Shown here piece by piece: positions 27,991 to 38,048 of a DNA stretch of 64,000 nt. The notes under the pieces are model-generated. The model was not told the origin of the DNA. It made no database searches and worked only from the letters and a program-made list of their open reading frames with translations. Numbering within the stretch: position 1 is the first letter of the stretch; each line of letters opens with the position of its first letter. This DNA is from Actinomycetes bacterium (lineage in GTDB: Bacteria; Actinomycetota; Actinomycetes; S36-B12), in assembly GCA_024639145.1 (NCBI GenBank), contig JAHEIZ010000007.1, positions 1-64,000 of the forward strand. The letters are read 5' to 3'. Both the position numbers and the translations under genes were made by a program.

Positions 27991-28046
27991 CCTCCAAGAC
28001 TGCCTGCGAAACGGCGTTTCCGCATCTCGGGATGGCCGACACGAAG

Positions 28047-28088
28047 CAGCGCGCCCGGGTCGGGAGGAGGACCGACCGGGGCGCGCTG
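28047..28088 (-). terminator. 17-bp stem-loop (one mismatch) downstream of htrA-like gene
   Basis: CAGCGCGCCCGGGTCGG ... CCGACCGGGGCGCGCTG. Confidence 0.6.
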
Positions 28089-28101
28089 CTGGCGTGCGTG
28101 G

Positions 28102-29280
28102 CTAGCTCTTCGGAGCCGACTTGAGAGTCAGCGGGAGCTTGACCACCTGGTCGCCGTCGCGGACGACAGTCAAGGTGATGGTGTCGCCAGGGGCGTGCGA
28201 GCGAATGGCGACAACCAGTGCGGTGGAATCGGCGACCTTCTTGCCGTCGATCTTGGTGATGACGTCACCGGACTGCATTCCTGCAGCCTCGGCTGCGCCG
28301 CCGGAGGTGACCTGACCGACCTTGGCGCCCTCGCCGGTGTAACCGGTATCGAGCTGCACGCCGATCACCGGAGTGCTCGCCGAGCCGTTCTTGATGAGCT
28401 CATTCGACACTCGCTTCACGGTGTCGATCGGAATCGCGAAGCCGAGACCGATGGAGCCGGCCTGCTGACCTGCGGCCGCACCCATGCTCGCGATCGCGGA
28501 GTTCACGCCGATGACCTCGCCCGCGGAGTTGATCAGCGGGCCGCCGGAGTTACCCGGATTGATGGCTGCATCGGTCTGTATCGCGTTGATGAACGAGGTA
28601 TCGCCTTGACCCTCACCGGCAGTGACCGGACGATCGAGGGCGCTCACGATGCCGGTAGTGACCGTGCCCTGCAGGCCCAGCGGCGAGCCGATCGCGATCA
28701 CGCTCTGGCCGACCTTCAGGTCATTCGAGACACCCATCGGCACGGTCTGCAGCCCGGTGCGATCGACCTTGACCACGGCGAGGTCGTAGTCAGGGCTGGC
28801 GCCCACGAGCTTGCCCGTCGCAGTCTTGCCATCGGCGAAGGTCACGTCGATGCTGCCGTCGGCACCGGCCGGACCGGCCACGTGGTTATTGGTGACGATG
28901 TAGCCATCGGGGCTGATCACGAAACCCGACCCGGTGCCTGAACCATCGGCACCGGTGACATCGAGCTGCACTACTGCCGGCTGAACCGCAGCGGCAAGGT
29001 CAACGACTGAATTGCCAGTCGTCGTCGCCAGATTCGCGCCCACCGAGCCGGCGGCAACTGAGGCTGTCGCGGCTGTCGAAGACGAGTTATTGCTCGCCAC
29101 GGTGTAGCCGACAGCACCGCCCACTGCGCCGCCCAGGAGGGCGGTCACGGCAGCTCCGCCGATGACGGCGGCGCCGAGGCGCGACTTTCGAGGGGCGGGT
29201 GCTGAGTGCTGGGGTGCGGGCTGCGCGAACGGCGGCTGGTCAGCCTGGGGCATGCCTGCGGGGGTTACGGGGGTAGTCAC
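28102..29280 (-). CDS. S1C trypsin-like serine protease with PDZ domain (HtrA/DegP-like)
   Basis: Catalytic TNNHVAG, DYDLAVVKVD, INPGNSGGPL; C-terminal PDZ GMQSGDVITKIDG; N-terminal TM helix. Confidence 0.94.
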   Translation of the reverse strand: MTTPVTPAGMPQADQPPFAQPAPQHSAPAPRKSRLGAAVIGGAAVTALLGGAVGGAVGYTVASNNSSSTAATASVAAGSVGANLATTTGNSVVDLAAAVQPAVVQLDVTGADGSGTGSGFVISPDGYIVTNNHVAGPAGADGSIDVTFADGKTATGKLVGASPDYDLAVVKVDRTGLQTVPMGVSNDLKVGQSVIAIGSPLGLQGTVTTGIVSALDRPVTAGEGQGDTSFINAIQTDAAINPGNSGGPLINSAGEVIGVNSAIASMGAAAGQQAGSIGLGFAIPIDTVKRVSNELIKNGSASTPVIGVQLDTGYTGEGAKVGQVTSGGAAEAAGMQSGDVITKIDGKKVADSTALVVAIRSHAPGDTITLTVVRDGDQVVKLPLTLKSAPKS

Positions 29281-29479
29281 GATCTCCTCCTTCTGCGCCG
29301 ACTCCTGCCGGCTACGTCCATTCGAACCCAGGAATACCCGCCTGTCTTCCCGTCAAACCCCCTCTCGAGCAGTCCTAACCCTCCCCTTACATGCGGCTGA
29401 CCTGGGGGGAACCTGCCGCCTGGTGCGAGAGTCCAAGGGATGGTCAAATGACCGAGCAGGGGTGAGGCATCCTTAGCGG

Positions 29480-32173
29480 GTGAGTACAGGAGTGGGCGTG
29501 CGTAATCGGGCAGTCAAGGCGACTTCCGCTGCCCTGGTGTCACTCACCGTGGTTGCGGCCTCCTTCTGGGCGACCGCCGCGGCTGCTGATCCAATCGCCG
29601 AGCCCGGCGTCTCCGCCAGCCCATCTCCTTCAGCTACGTCGAGCGACGCACCGTCGGCGAGCGCGCCCGGCCTCGAGCGCTACATCGTCACTGTCGATCC
29701 GGGGGCGCAGGCCGAGGTCGCGAGTGCCGTGACTGATGCCGGTGGAGTCGTAACCGCTACCTACGACAAGGCCCTCGACGGCCTGGCCGTGCAGATGACT
29801 CCGACTGATGCGCAGGCACTTCGAGCCGACAGCAGTGTCGTGAGCGTCGAAGTGGATCAACCTGTCGCGATCTCGAGCGGCGCCGTCATCACGGACTCGG
29901 GTTGCTCGACGTACAGCCTGCCGCGCGGCGATGATGTGGGTACGTCAGGCGTGAACCTCGGCTTCTCGGTGAACTGGTTCGGCACGAGTTACAGCCAGAT
30001 CCTGATCAACAACAACGGCGGGCTTGCCTTCAACGACGGCGGCGGAAGTTTCACTAACTACACGGGCGTCGATCTCAGCACCACGACGCGACCGCTCGTG
30101 CTGCCGGTCTTCACCGACCTCGACACCCGCAACATCGCAACGACTCAAGTCACCTACGGTCCGATCACGAGCTTCGATGGCACCAACGGTTACTGCATCA
30201 ACTGGGTGAATGTCGGCCATTACAACCAGAGCCTGCCGTTCTACTCGGCCCAGCTGCTGATCCTCAAGCGCGGAACCTCGGGCGACGTTGACCTGGTCTT
30301 CAACTACGACAGCATCGATCCGCTCACTTCGACGACCGGACTGGAGATCGGCTTTGCCGATCCCGCGGGCTCGGCGAATGACATGCGCTTCACCTACAGC
30401 GGTGTCAGCAATCCCAATCCCTATGTCAACGGAGGCAGTTCCGCACTCGTCTCAAGCTACTCAATCCCCGGTGGTTCCACGATCCCAGCGGTCAACGGTC
30501 GATATGCCTTCCAGATTCGTCCGGGCGTCGCACCTACGGCTACTCCGACCCCCACTGCCTCGGCGACTCCGACCGCGACCTCACCGGCGCCCTGCACATC
30601 GAGCACTCCCGCAGGCACCCAGGGCTGCGCGACCTGGGGACTCGATCGCATCGATCAGCGCTCACTGCCCCTCAACTCGACCTTCACCCCTGCGGGAACT
30701 GGGGCCGGCGTGCGCGCGTACGTCATCGATACGGGCATCTACGCGAGCAGTGACTTCAGCGCGCGCCTGGTGACCGGCTATGACTTCGTCGACAATGACA
30801 CCATCGCGACCGACTGCCACGGTCACGGAACTCATGTCGCCGGAACGATCGCGGGCACGACCTACGGAGTGGCGAAGAGCGCGACCCTCGTACCCGTGCG
30901 CGTTCTCGATTGCACAGGCAGTGGATACACCAGTGATGTCATCGCAGGAATCAACTGGGTGATCACCGATCATCAGAACAACCCCGGCAGCCCTGCCGTC
31001 GCGAACATGAGTCTTGGCGGCGGCGCCAACAAGTCGATGGATGATGCGGTTGCAGCCGCTGTTGCAGCAGGGGTGACCGTGGTGGTCGCCGCGGGCAACA
31101 GCAATGTCGATGCCTGCACGGCTAGCCCGGCGCGCGAATCAAGTGCCCTCACCGTCGGCGCGACCGATTCGACGGACACTCGCGCGTCATTCTCGAACTA
31201 CGGTGCCTGCGTCGACATCTTCGCACCAGGAGTCGCCATCACCTCGGACGCAATCAGCAGCCCCACGTCGACGGCCACGATGAGCGGTACCTCCATGGCC
31301 TCTCCGCATACCGCGGGAACCGCGGCGGTCTACCTCGGGCTTCACCCGAACGACACTCCCGCGCAGGTTGCGTCAGCCCTCACAGCGAGCGCCTCGACCG
31401 GAGTCACCGGTGCAGGTGCGGGCAGCCCGAATCTCCTGCTGTATGCCCGTTCCTTCGTCGCCAACACCGCAAGTCCCTCCGCATCCGCATCTGCGGGCGG
31501 AAGTTCAGGCGGCTCAGGATCCTCGGGAGGCGGTAGCTCAGGTGGCGGCGGATCATCCGGCGGCGGTGGCGGAAGCGACGCCGACATCACCGAGGTACGA
31601 CCGGCCTTCGGCCCGACCACCGGCGGAAACACCATCAACATCCTCGGCTACGGCTTCTGGGGTGCCAGTGCAGTGACGATCGGTGGCAAGCCCGCCAGCT
31701 ACAAGGTCATTAATGCCGCCAATATCGAGGTCGTCGCTCCCCCGGGTGTCGCAGGCTGGCAGGACGTCATCGTGACGCTGGCCGTCGGTCGCGCCGTGGC
31801 ACTCGGTGGGTATCGGTACGAGGCGCCTGTCACTCCGCCGCCGGGCCAAGTGGTCATCCAGGCCACACCAACACCGTCTGCCATCGCAGCCGCGATCGCC
31901 ATTCCGACGGTCAGGGCGGCCGTGAGCTCGGTTCGACTCTCCGCCAACGGCACCATGACTTTGTCGATGCGCGTGCCGGGAGCCTCCAAGGGGCAGCAGG
32001 TGGCACTCTTCAGGGCGGGCACGAAGGTGCGTTCAGGCAAGGTGACGAAGTCCGGCACGGTTGCCTTCTCGGGAGTTCCGACCGCATCAGGTGCATACTC
32101 GGTCGTCCTGTCACGACGCGGTAAGCCGGTCTCGCGCACTCAACCGGTGCTGGTCACCGCTCCTCGTCTCTGA
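29480..32173 (+). CDS. Secreted S8 subtilisin-like protease: I9 prodomain, NIDO-like module, S8 domain, Gly/Ser linker, IPT/TIG domain
   Basis: LERYIVTVDPGAQ (I9), YVIDTGI / CHGHGTHVAGT / SGTSMASPHTAG triad, SSGGGSSGGGGSSGGGGGS linker, VRPAFGPTTGGNTINILGYGF (IPT). Confidence 0.9.
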   Translation: MSTGVGVRNRAVKATSAALVSLTVVAASFWATAAAADPIAEPGVSASPSPSATSSDAPSASAPGLERYIVTVDPGAQAEVASAVTDAGGVVTATYDKALDGLAVQMTPTDAQALRADSSVVSVEVDQPVAISSGAVITDSGCSTYSLPRGDDVGTSGVNLGFSVNWFGTSYSQILINNNGGLAFNDGGGSFTNYTGVDLSTTTRPLVLPVFTDLDTRNIATTQVTYGPITSFDGTNGYCINWVNVGHYNQSLPFYSAQLLILKRGTSGDVDLVFNYDSIDPLTSTTGLEIGFADPAGSANDMRFTYSGVSNPNPYVNGGSSALVSSYSIPGGSTIPAVNGRYAFQIRPGVAPTATPTPTASATPTATSPAPCTSSTPAGTQGCATWGLDRIDQRSLPLNSTFTPAGTGAGVRAYVIDTGIYASSDFSARLVTGYDFVDNDTIATDCHGHGTHVAGTIAGTTYGVAKSATLVPVRVLDCTGSGYTSDVIAGINWVITDHQNNPGSPAVANMSLGGGANKSMDDAVAAAVAAGVTVVVAAGNSNVDACTASPARESSALTVGATDSTDTRASFSNYGACVDIFAPGVAITSDAISSPTSTATMSGTSMASPHTAGTAAVYLGLHPNDTPAQVASALTASASTGVTGAGAGSPNLLLYARSFVANTASPSASASAGGSSGGSGSSGGGSSGGGGSSGGGGGSDADITEVRPAFGPTTGGNTINILGYGFWGASAVTIGGKPASYKVINAANIEVVAPPGVAGWQDVIVTLAVGRAVALGGYRYEAPVTPPPGQVVIQATPTPSAIAAAIAIPTVRAAVSSVRLSANGTMTLSMRVPGASKGQQVALFRAGTKVRSGKVTKSGTVAFSGVPTASGAYSVVLSRRGKPVSRTQPVLVTAPRL

Positions 32174-32206
32174 CGCCGCACTGACTGCGTGCGGTTCAAT
32201 GGGCAT

Positions 32207-33178
32207 ATGAAGCTCACCACCGACCCGCGTGCGGCAGCCGTACGGCTGCGCGATGGCGGACTGGTGGCCGTTCCGACAGAGACCGTGTACGGGCTCGCCG
32301 CACGAGCCGATGATCCGCATGCGGTGGCGCGTATCTACGCCGCGAAGGGGCGCCCCGCTGATCACCCGCTGATCGTGCACGTCGCGAATGCGATCGCACT
32401 CGATGAATGGGCCGCATTCATCCCTGAATACGCTCATCGCCTTGCCACTGAATTCTGGCCGGGCGCGATGACCCTTGTCGTCAAGCGCAGCGACCGGGCC
32501 GGGGATTACATCACCGGTAGCCAGGATTCCGTCGCCCTCCGGGTCTCCTCGCATGCACTCATGGACGAGACATTGCGTGCTCTCATCATGCTCACAGACG
32601 ATCCCGCGATCGGAATCGCCGCACCAAGTGCGAATCGATTCGGCAAGGTGAGTCCTACATCCGCTCAGCACGTACTCGATGAGTTCGTCGACATTCTCAG
32701 TGACTCTGACCTGGTGCTCGACGGGGGTGAGAGTTCAGTAGGTGTCGAGTCAACAATCATTGATTGCACCGATGAGATTCCGAGACTTCTTCGCGCAGGG
32801 GCGATCACCATCGAGGACATCGAGAGGGTGACGGGTCTGCGGCCCGGGATGACATCAAGCGTGCGAGCATCAGGCACGCTGGAGTCCCACTACGCGCCCA
32901 GCGCCGAGGTCGTGCTCACCGACGCGGAGGGTCTGGCCGCCAGCAGGCCCACCGATGTGGCGCGGATCGGAGTGCTCGCGCTCTCGAATGTCCCGACTCC
33001 GCTCGGCATGGTGCGGCTTGCCTCGCCAAGCACTAATGACGAGTACGCCCACGTGCTCTACGCCGCGTTGCGGGATGCCGATGCACTGCAACTAACCTCG
33101 GTGCTCGCCGTACTGCCCGACGATTCAGGCCTGGGCGCCGCCGTCATCGATCGACTGCGGCGAGCCGCTCACTCGTAA
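32207..33178 (+). CDS. L-threonylcarbamoyladenylate synthase (YrdC/Sua5)
   Basis: GGLVAVPTETVYGLAARADDP, KGRPADHPLIVHV, FWPGAMTLVV, PSANRFGKVSPTSA, C-terminal Sua5 domain. Confidence 0.95.
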   Translation: MKLTTDPRAAAVRLRDGGLVAVPTETVYGLAARADDPHAVARIYAAKGRPADHPLIVHVANAIALDEWAAFIPEYAHRLATEFWPGAMTLVVKRSDRAGDYITGSQDSVALRVSSHALMDETLRALIMLTDDPAIGIAAPSANRFGKVSPTSAQHVLDEFVDILSDSDLVLDGGESSVGVESTIIDCTDEIPRLLRAGAITIEDIERVTGLRPGMTSSVRASGTLESHYAPSAEVVLTDAEGLAASRPTDVARIGVLALSNVPTPLGMVRLASPSTNDEYAHVLYAALRDADALQLTSVLAVLPDDSGLGAAVIDRLRRAAHS

Positions 33179-33525
33179 CCGAGTTCCTCCAGACGGGCAT
33201 CATCAATGCCGAAGTGGTGCGCGATCTCATGCACGACCGTGATGCGCACTTCCTCGACCACGTCGTCCCTCGACGCACACATCGCCAGGATCGGCACCAT
33301 GAAAATGGTTACCTGGTCGGGGAGGAACCCCGCATAGCCACCATCGCGCTCGGTCAGCGGGATCCCCGAATAGAGCCCCAGGAGATCAGGGTCATCGTCC
33401 GGGGCCTGATCCTCCACGACCACCACGACATTGCTCATCAGCCGCGTGAGATCCGCCGGAATCGAGTCCAGGGCCTGTGCCACCAGCCCCTCGAACTCCG
33501 TTCGGCTCATCTCCGTGGGTTCCAT
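33169..33525 (-). CDS. Metallopeptidase family (zincin-like) small protein
   Basis: HEIAHHFGIDDARLEELGY; LLGLYSGIPLTER; start trimmed to 33525. Confidence 0.85.
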   Translation of the reverse strand: MEPTEMSRTEFEGLVAQALDSIPADLTRLMSNVVVVVEDQAPDDDPDLLGLYSGIPLTERDGGYAGFLPDQVTIFMVPILAMCASRDDVVEEVRITVVHEIAHHFGIDDARLEELGYE

Positions 33526-33602
33526 GGCCCCATTTTGGCTCCCCGCGGGGCCTGCCCTATGCTTATGCGGTCGCCAACGGCACCCGGTCGACGGAGACAC
33601 AG

Positions 33603-33675
33603 GTCCCCATCGTCTAGTGGCCTAGGACACCGCCCTTTCACGGCGGCAGCACGGGTTCGAATCCCGTTGGGGATA
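33603..33675 (+). tRNA. tRNA-Glu (anticodon TTC)
   Basis: GTCCCCATCGTCTAGTGGCCTAGGAC...CTTTCAC...GGTTCGAATCC...TGGGGATA. Confidence 0.95.
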
Positions 33676-33697
33676 CGCAGTACAGCACCACAAGCAA

Positions 33698-33774
33698 GGC
33701 CCCGTAGCGCAGTCGGTTAGCGCGCCGCCCTGTCACGGCGGAGGTCGCCGGTTCGAGCCCGGTCGGGGTCGCCA
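33698..33774 (+). tRNA. tRNA-Asp (anticodon GTC), CCA encoded
   Basis: GGCCCCGTAGCGCAGTCGGTTAGCGC...CTGTCAC...GGTTCGAGCCC...CGGGGTCGCCA. Confidence 0.96.
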
Positions 33775-33777
33775 TAT

Positions 33778-33803
33778 CGAAGGTCAGCGAAAGCTGGCCT
33801 TCG
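33778..33803 (+). terminator. GAAA-tetraloop hairpin between tRNA-Asp and tRNA-Phe
   Basis: CGAAGGTCAGC-GAAA-GCTGGCCTTCG, 11-bp stem including one G-U. Confidence 0.6.
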
Positions 33804-33810
33804 ATTGTTC

Positions 33811-33887
33811 GGCCAGGTAGCTCAGTTGGTACGAGCGTCCGACTGAAAATCGGAAGGTCGGCGGTTCGACCCCGCCCCTGGCCACCA
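33811..33887 (+). tRNA. tRNA-Phe (anticodon GAA), CCA encoded
   Basis: GGCCAGGTAGCTCAGTTGGTACGAGC...CTGAAAA...GGTTCGACCCC...CCTGGCCACCA. Confidence 0.95.
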
Positions 33888-33923
33888 CAACTCGCGCAGC
33901 CACATCACTCTCCCGCCCCAGCA

Positions 33924-35327
33924 CTAGCCTGGGGTCACTTTGTCTTGAGTCTTTCGTGCAGCTATCGCAAGAACCGACCAGCCAAGAAGTGCGATGAGGA
34001 AACTCAGGAGCCCGTCAGTGCGCAGCGCGGAAGCCAGCGCATCAAGCTGCGCATCGCTGACACTTTGCGCTCCGGCATCCATCTGCACGCTCGAAATGAT
34101 GATGGTGCCGAGAAGCGCCATTCCCAACGCCGTGCCCACCGAACTCGCTGCCGTGCGGAAGGCGGACACTTCACCCGTGCGATCAGCGGGTGCACGACCC
34201 ATGACATCCATGTTGAGCACGGTCAGCGCGCCCATGCCCGCACAGCTGAAGACCGTCGAGATCGCGATGAGCAACCACATGGGCGTACTCGGTTGCATCA
34301 CGATGAGCGGGAGCATTGTCAGGCCAGTGGCGAGGATGAGACTCCGACCGGCACGAGAGGCGCCCCATCGGCGCACGGCCCACTTGGCGAGAAACTTCGC
34401 TCCGAGGATCGCACCGATCTGGGCGGGAGCAACGACGATTGCGGCCTCAAGTGCTGAGAGATCGTAGAAGTACTCGAGAACGATGCATACATACGTGAGA
34501 ATCTGAACGAGCGAGATCAGCACCACGCCGATCATGAGCGCGCGCATCAGCGTTCCCCGCAGCGAGCCGAAGTTGAAGCTCGATCGGGCGTTCAGCCGAA
34601 TCACGACGAAGCAGGCCAGGGCCGCCAGAAGGCAGAGGACGGTGCCCACCAGGAGTTTCCGGCCTTCGAGCTCGACATTGTCGATCTCGGCGATCACCGT
34701 CGCTCCGGCAGCCAGCGAGATACCGGCGAGGATCGGCGTCACCCACTCCCCAGTTGCCTCACCTGGCGTTCCCTTGCCTAGAAGGAACTGGGCAACGACC
34801 GCGATCAGCACGCCGGAAACGGCCCAGGAGATCGGAATCCACCGCCAGTTCACCACCCCGAGAACACCCGCAGTCGCAATCGGAAGTACGAGGAAGGCGA
34901 TCGGGAAGACCATGCCGTAACTGGTGAACGCTGACACGTGAGCATTGCCCTCGCTCGCCGTCTTCTGCAGGAGACTGACGGCCACGACCTGGATGACAAT
35001 GGCACCAGCGCCGCAGAGCGCGAGTCCAGCGCTCACGCCCATCGGTGCTTGGGCTGAGGCAAGGATCAACGATCCAAGGGCGAAGATCAGGCCGGCACCG
35101 ACCATCGTGCGTCGTTGCCCGAGCCGATCCCCTGCTCGACCCGCCACGAAGACCACGAGAAGCGCGGCCACCGACGGAACGACAAGCGCGTCCTCGACGT
35201 ACTCATCCGAGAGGCCGAGGCTCTCGGCCATGGGTGCCACGAGGAAAGTGAGGCCCGCCGCGACAAGCAGGGTGAGTCCGACGATCACGCAGATGGCGAG
35301 CACGATCCGGCGCTGCTGCGAAGTCAC
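33924..35327 (-). CDS. MFS transporter, drug-efflux type
   Basis: Multi-TM; VFVAGRAGDRLGQRRTMVGAGLIF motif A-like; about 14 hydrophobic segments. Confidence 0.88.
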   Translation of the reverse strand: MTSQQRRIVLAICVIVGLTLLVAAGLTFLVAPMAESLGLSDEYVEDALVVPSVAALLVVFVAGRAGDRLGQRRTMVGAGLIFALGSLILASAQAPMGVSAGLALCGAGAIVIQVVAVSLLQKTASEGNAHVSAFTSYGMVFPIAFLVLPIATAGVLGVVNWRWIPISWAVSGVLIAVVAQFLLGKGTPGEATGEWVTPILAGISLAAGATVIAEIDNVELEGRKLLVGTVLCLLAALACFVVIRLNARSSFNFGSLRGTLMRALMIGVVLISLVQILTYVCIVLEYFYDLSALEAAIVVAPAQIGAILGAKFLAKWAVRRWGASRAGRSLILATGLTMLPLIVMQPSTPMWLLIAISTVFSCAGMGALTVLNMDVMGRAPADRTGEVSAFRTAASSVGTALGMALLGTIIISSVQMDAGAQSVSDAQLDALASALRTDGLLSFLIALLGWSVLAIAARKTQDKVTPG

Positions 35328-35364
35328 GTCATCTCTTCGCTGTCGAAAATGTCATTGCACACAA

Positions 35365-36063
35365 TCACGCCTCGACTCGAAACGTTGCGCACACGTAGAA
35401 GACTCCCATGAATTCCTCCGCGTGATCAATGTCCGCCGTCGTCACCGCTGAGACTCCGGAGAGCACCAGCAGCGGTATGCGGAGGTCACTGAGCTGCGCC
35501 TCGAAGTCCGTCTTGGTGATCGCCGCGAGACTCGCGCGACTTCCCCCACTGATCAACTCGACAAGGCGCGCGTTGAATCCGGCGGAATCAGGATGGAAAG
35601 AGCCTGGTGCCTTCGGAGTCGAGCACGCGCTCGCGTTGCCGAGGATCAGCAGCCCGATCCGCTCGGTCGACTCGTGAAATTCTTGGCCGATGCTCGAGGC
35701 CGCAGCCTCCGGCGCCGAAGCCGAGATCAGGCGGTACGACGTCGGGTCGTTCCATCCTGCTTCGCCGAGAAGGGCGGCGGCGATGGCCAGCGGGATAGGG
35801 AGCATGACGGAGTGTCCGGTTGCGGGCACCGTCACCGGCGGCAGGCCGCCCAGGCGATGCAGGCCGAGCGTGCACGATTCATCGAATTCGCCCGCCGGGT
35901 CACCCTGAGCAATGACGACGATGCGTTCCGGGTGAGTGTCGAGAAGTTCGCGCAGCACACCGAGCGCCGCGGCGCGCTGTTCCTGCGCCGCCTCCTGCGA
36001 GCCGCTGAGGCCGCGCACGAGAACGGGAGCGGCCGGAATGAGCGCGGCACCGACGACACTCAT
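35365..36063 (-). CDS. Class III extradiol dioxygenase-like protein
   Basis: MSVVGAALIPAAPVLVRGLSG; position between folP-gpgS and an efflux gene; start trimmed to 36063. Confidence 0.55.
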   Translation of the reverse strand: MSVVGAALIPAAPVLVRGLSGSQEAAQEQRAAALGVLRELLDTHPERIVVIAQGDPAGEFDESCTLGLHRLGGLPPVTVPATGHSVMLPIPLAIAAALLGEAGWNDPTSYRLISASAPEAAASSIGQEFHESTERIGLLILGNASACSTPKAPGSFHPDSAGFNARLVELISGGSRASLAAITKTDFEAQLSDLRIPLLVLSGVSAVTTADIDHAEEFMGVFYVCATFRVEA

Positions 36064-36923
36064 GCCAGGCCTCGCACAGTACGAGCAGGTGCACGGGTGC
36101 CCTGGATCGAGGCCACCATGTCGAGCACCTCGCGAGTCTCGGCCACTGAGTGCACCCGGAAGATACGAGCACCAGCGAATGCCGTGACGGCAACGCACGC
36201 GAGGCTGCCCAGGAGGCGCTCATCTACCGGACGATCAAGGGACTCTCCGATGAAGTCCTTATTCGACGTTGACATCAGCACCGGCCATCCCGTGTCGACC
36301 ATCTCACTCGTGCGGCGAGTTGCCTCGAGCGAGTGCCACGTGTTCTTGCCGAAGTCGTGGCCCGGGTCGATCACGATGCCCTCCCGCGGAACTCCGGCTT
36401 CGAGGGCACGTTCAGCAAGGTCCGTGGTGCGAGTGATGATGTCGTGCATCAGGTCGTCATATGCCACACGATGCGGACGCGTGCGCGGGGTCGCACCGCC
36501 CGTGTGGGTGCAGATGATTCCTGCGGAGAACTCCGCCGCGACTTCGGCAAGCTTCGGGTCAACGCCGCCCCACGCATCGTTCATGACATCGGCACCGGCA
36601 AGACATGCTGCCCGACCGACCTCGTGTCGCCACGTGTCAACGCTGATCACGATGTCGGGGTACTCGTGACGCACGGCCTCGATGAAGGGGACGACTCTGC
36701 GCGCCTCCTCCTCCGCCGACACGAATTCCCCGGGACCGGCCTTCACTCCACCGATGTCGATGATGTCTGCGCCTTCGGCAACGACCTGGTGGACTCGCTT
36801 CATCGCCGCGTCATCGGCCCAGGAGGCACCTTTGTCGAAGAAGGAATCCGGCGTGCGATTCACGATTGCCATCACCAGCATGTCCGTGTCGGTAAAACTC
36901 CCCCGCCCTAGCCGCAAGGTCAT
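36060..36923 (-). CDS. folP: Dihydropteroate synthase
   Basis: MAIVNRTPDSFFDKGASW, DIIDIGGVKAGPG, ISVDTWRHEV, DPGHDFGKN motifs. Confidence 0.94.
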   Translation of the reverse strand: MTLRLGRGSFTDTDMLVMAIVNRTPDSFFDKGASWADDAAMKRVHQVVAEGADIIDIGGVKAGPGEFVSAEEEARRVVPFIEAVRHEYPDIVISVDTWRHEVGRAACLAGADVMNDAWGGVDPKLAEVAAEFSAGIICTHTGGATPRTRPHRVAYDDLMHDIITRTTDLAERALEAGVPREGIVIDPGHDFGKNTWHSLEATRRTSEMVDTGWPVLMSTSNKDFIGESLDRPVDERLLGSLACVAVTAFAGARIFRVHSVAETREVLDMVASIQGTRAPARTVRGLA

Positions 36924-37894
36924 GATCGTGCCTGGGGGTGAGCGCTGTCGGCTTCGGCCGGTAGGAGAGCGAGCACCGGCGGGCGTTCCAGATCGTTGAT
37001 GAGCCGCGATTCCCAGTCGCGTTCACCCGACGCCTCGGACCGAACCAGGTGGGCAATCTCCTCAACGCCCTGTGGCTCAACGCCGAACCTGCGCCGGGTC
37101 GCCGCGGCCAGCACCTCGGCCGACAGGATTCCGAGATTCCTCAGATCCTGATGAACGTGACCGCGGTTACCGAGATCGACCTGAGCGAGCGCATCAAGAC
37201 CGTGTCGCTCGTAGGTATCGATCAGTGTCGCGAACTCGACGCCGTAGCCGGAGGGGAAGCTCTGCGTCTCGAGAAGTTGACGCCGACCCGCCCATTCCCC
37301 GGCCAGCGGTTGAACCACGCCGGCGAGATCCGGCCACCACAGGTTGATGAGCGGACGTGCCATGAGTTCATTCACCCGACCGCCCTGCGCGATGCCCTCC
37401 GGCGCGTCCGCGAGATCGCGGTCATAGAAGGCCTTGACGAGCAAAACCTCAGGCTCTCGCAGGAGTGGCGCGAGGAGTCCGGTCACGTAATCGGCGGTGA
37501 AGGTGGTCAGGTCCGCATCGATGAAGATCACGATTTCACCCGATGAGACGAGAAGCGACTTCCACATCGCCTCGCCCTTTCCCGGTCGCCAGCCGAGATC
37601 CGCTCGAATCTCGGCGGCTGAGTGCACGGTCGCTCCGGCAGCACGCGCGACTTCTGCCGTGGCGTCACGCGAGTCACTGTCGATCACGATCAGCTCATCG
37701 ACGAGCTGACTTCCGAGAACATGAGCATCGTGAATGGCCGTGACGATATTGCCGATAGTCGGTGCCTCATCGCGCGCGGGAATGACCACGCTCACGCGGG
37801 TGGTGCCCTTCAGTGCCTGAAGCAGCCCATGATCCCCGGCGGAGATCATGAATGAGCGGCGTTGACACCAGTGACGCGCTTCGAGATTCATCAC
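36920..37894 (-). CDS. gpgS: Glucosyl-3-phosphoglycerate synthase (GT-A glycosyltransferase)
   Basis: VSVVIPARDEAPTIGNIV, VIDSDSRDAT, GKGEAMWKSL, FIDADL, LAGEWAGRRQLLE; adjacent to folP as in mycobacteria. Confidence 0.92.
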   Translation of the reverse strand: MMNLEARHWCQRRSFMISAGDHGLLQALKGTTRVSVVIPARDEAPTIGNIVTAIHDAHVLGSQLVDELIVIDSDSRDATAEVARAAGATVHSAAEIRADLGWRPGKGEAMWKSLLVSSGEIVIFIDADLTTFTADYVTGLLAPLLREPEVLLVKAFYDRDLADAPEGIAQGGRVNELMARPLINLWWPDLAGVVQPLAGEWAGRRQLLETQSFPSGYGVEFATLIDTYERHGLDALAQVDLGNRGHVHQDLRNLGILSAEVLAAATRRRFGVEPQGVEEIAHLVRSEASGERDWESRLINDLERPPVLALLPAEADSAHPQARS

Positions 37895-38048
37895 TTCCCG
37901 ATTCTCGCGAGGACTGTTGCGGATTTCGACGAGCCTAGCGGGATCCGCCGATTTCAGTCAGGTGACGAAGAGGTCCACCGGGGCGCCGCGTGCCACGGTT
38001 GGCGCAGGCCGGTGTCGACTCGATGCCTGGTGCCGTCTGCGTCCGCGA

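Noticed and set aside
27811-28941. 376-aa plus-strand ORF opposite htrA-like gene
   Set aside because: Spans an intergenic terminator and is antisense to two convincing genes.
31494-31575. GC-rich Gly/Ser codon repeats in the S8 protease gene, checked as a possible CRISPR or satellite
   Set aside because: No conserved repeat/spacer structure; encodes an in-frame Gly/Ser linker.
33603-33887. tRNA cluster checked as an integration hotspot
   Set aside because: No integrase, no duplicated tRNA 3' end and no att-like repeats in the flanking sequence.
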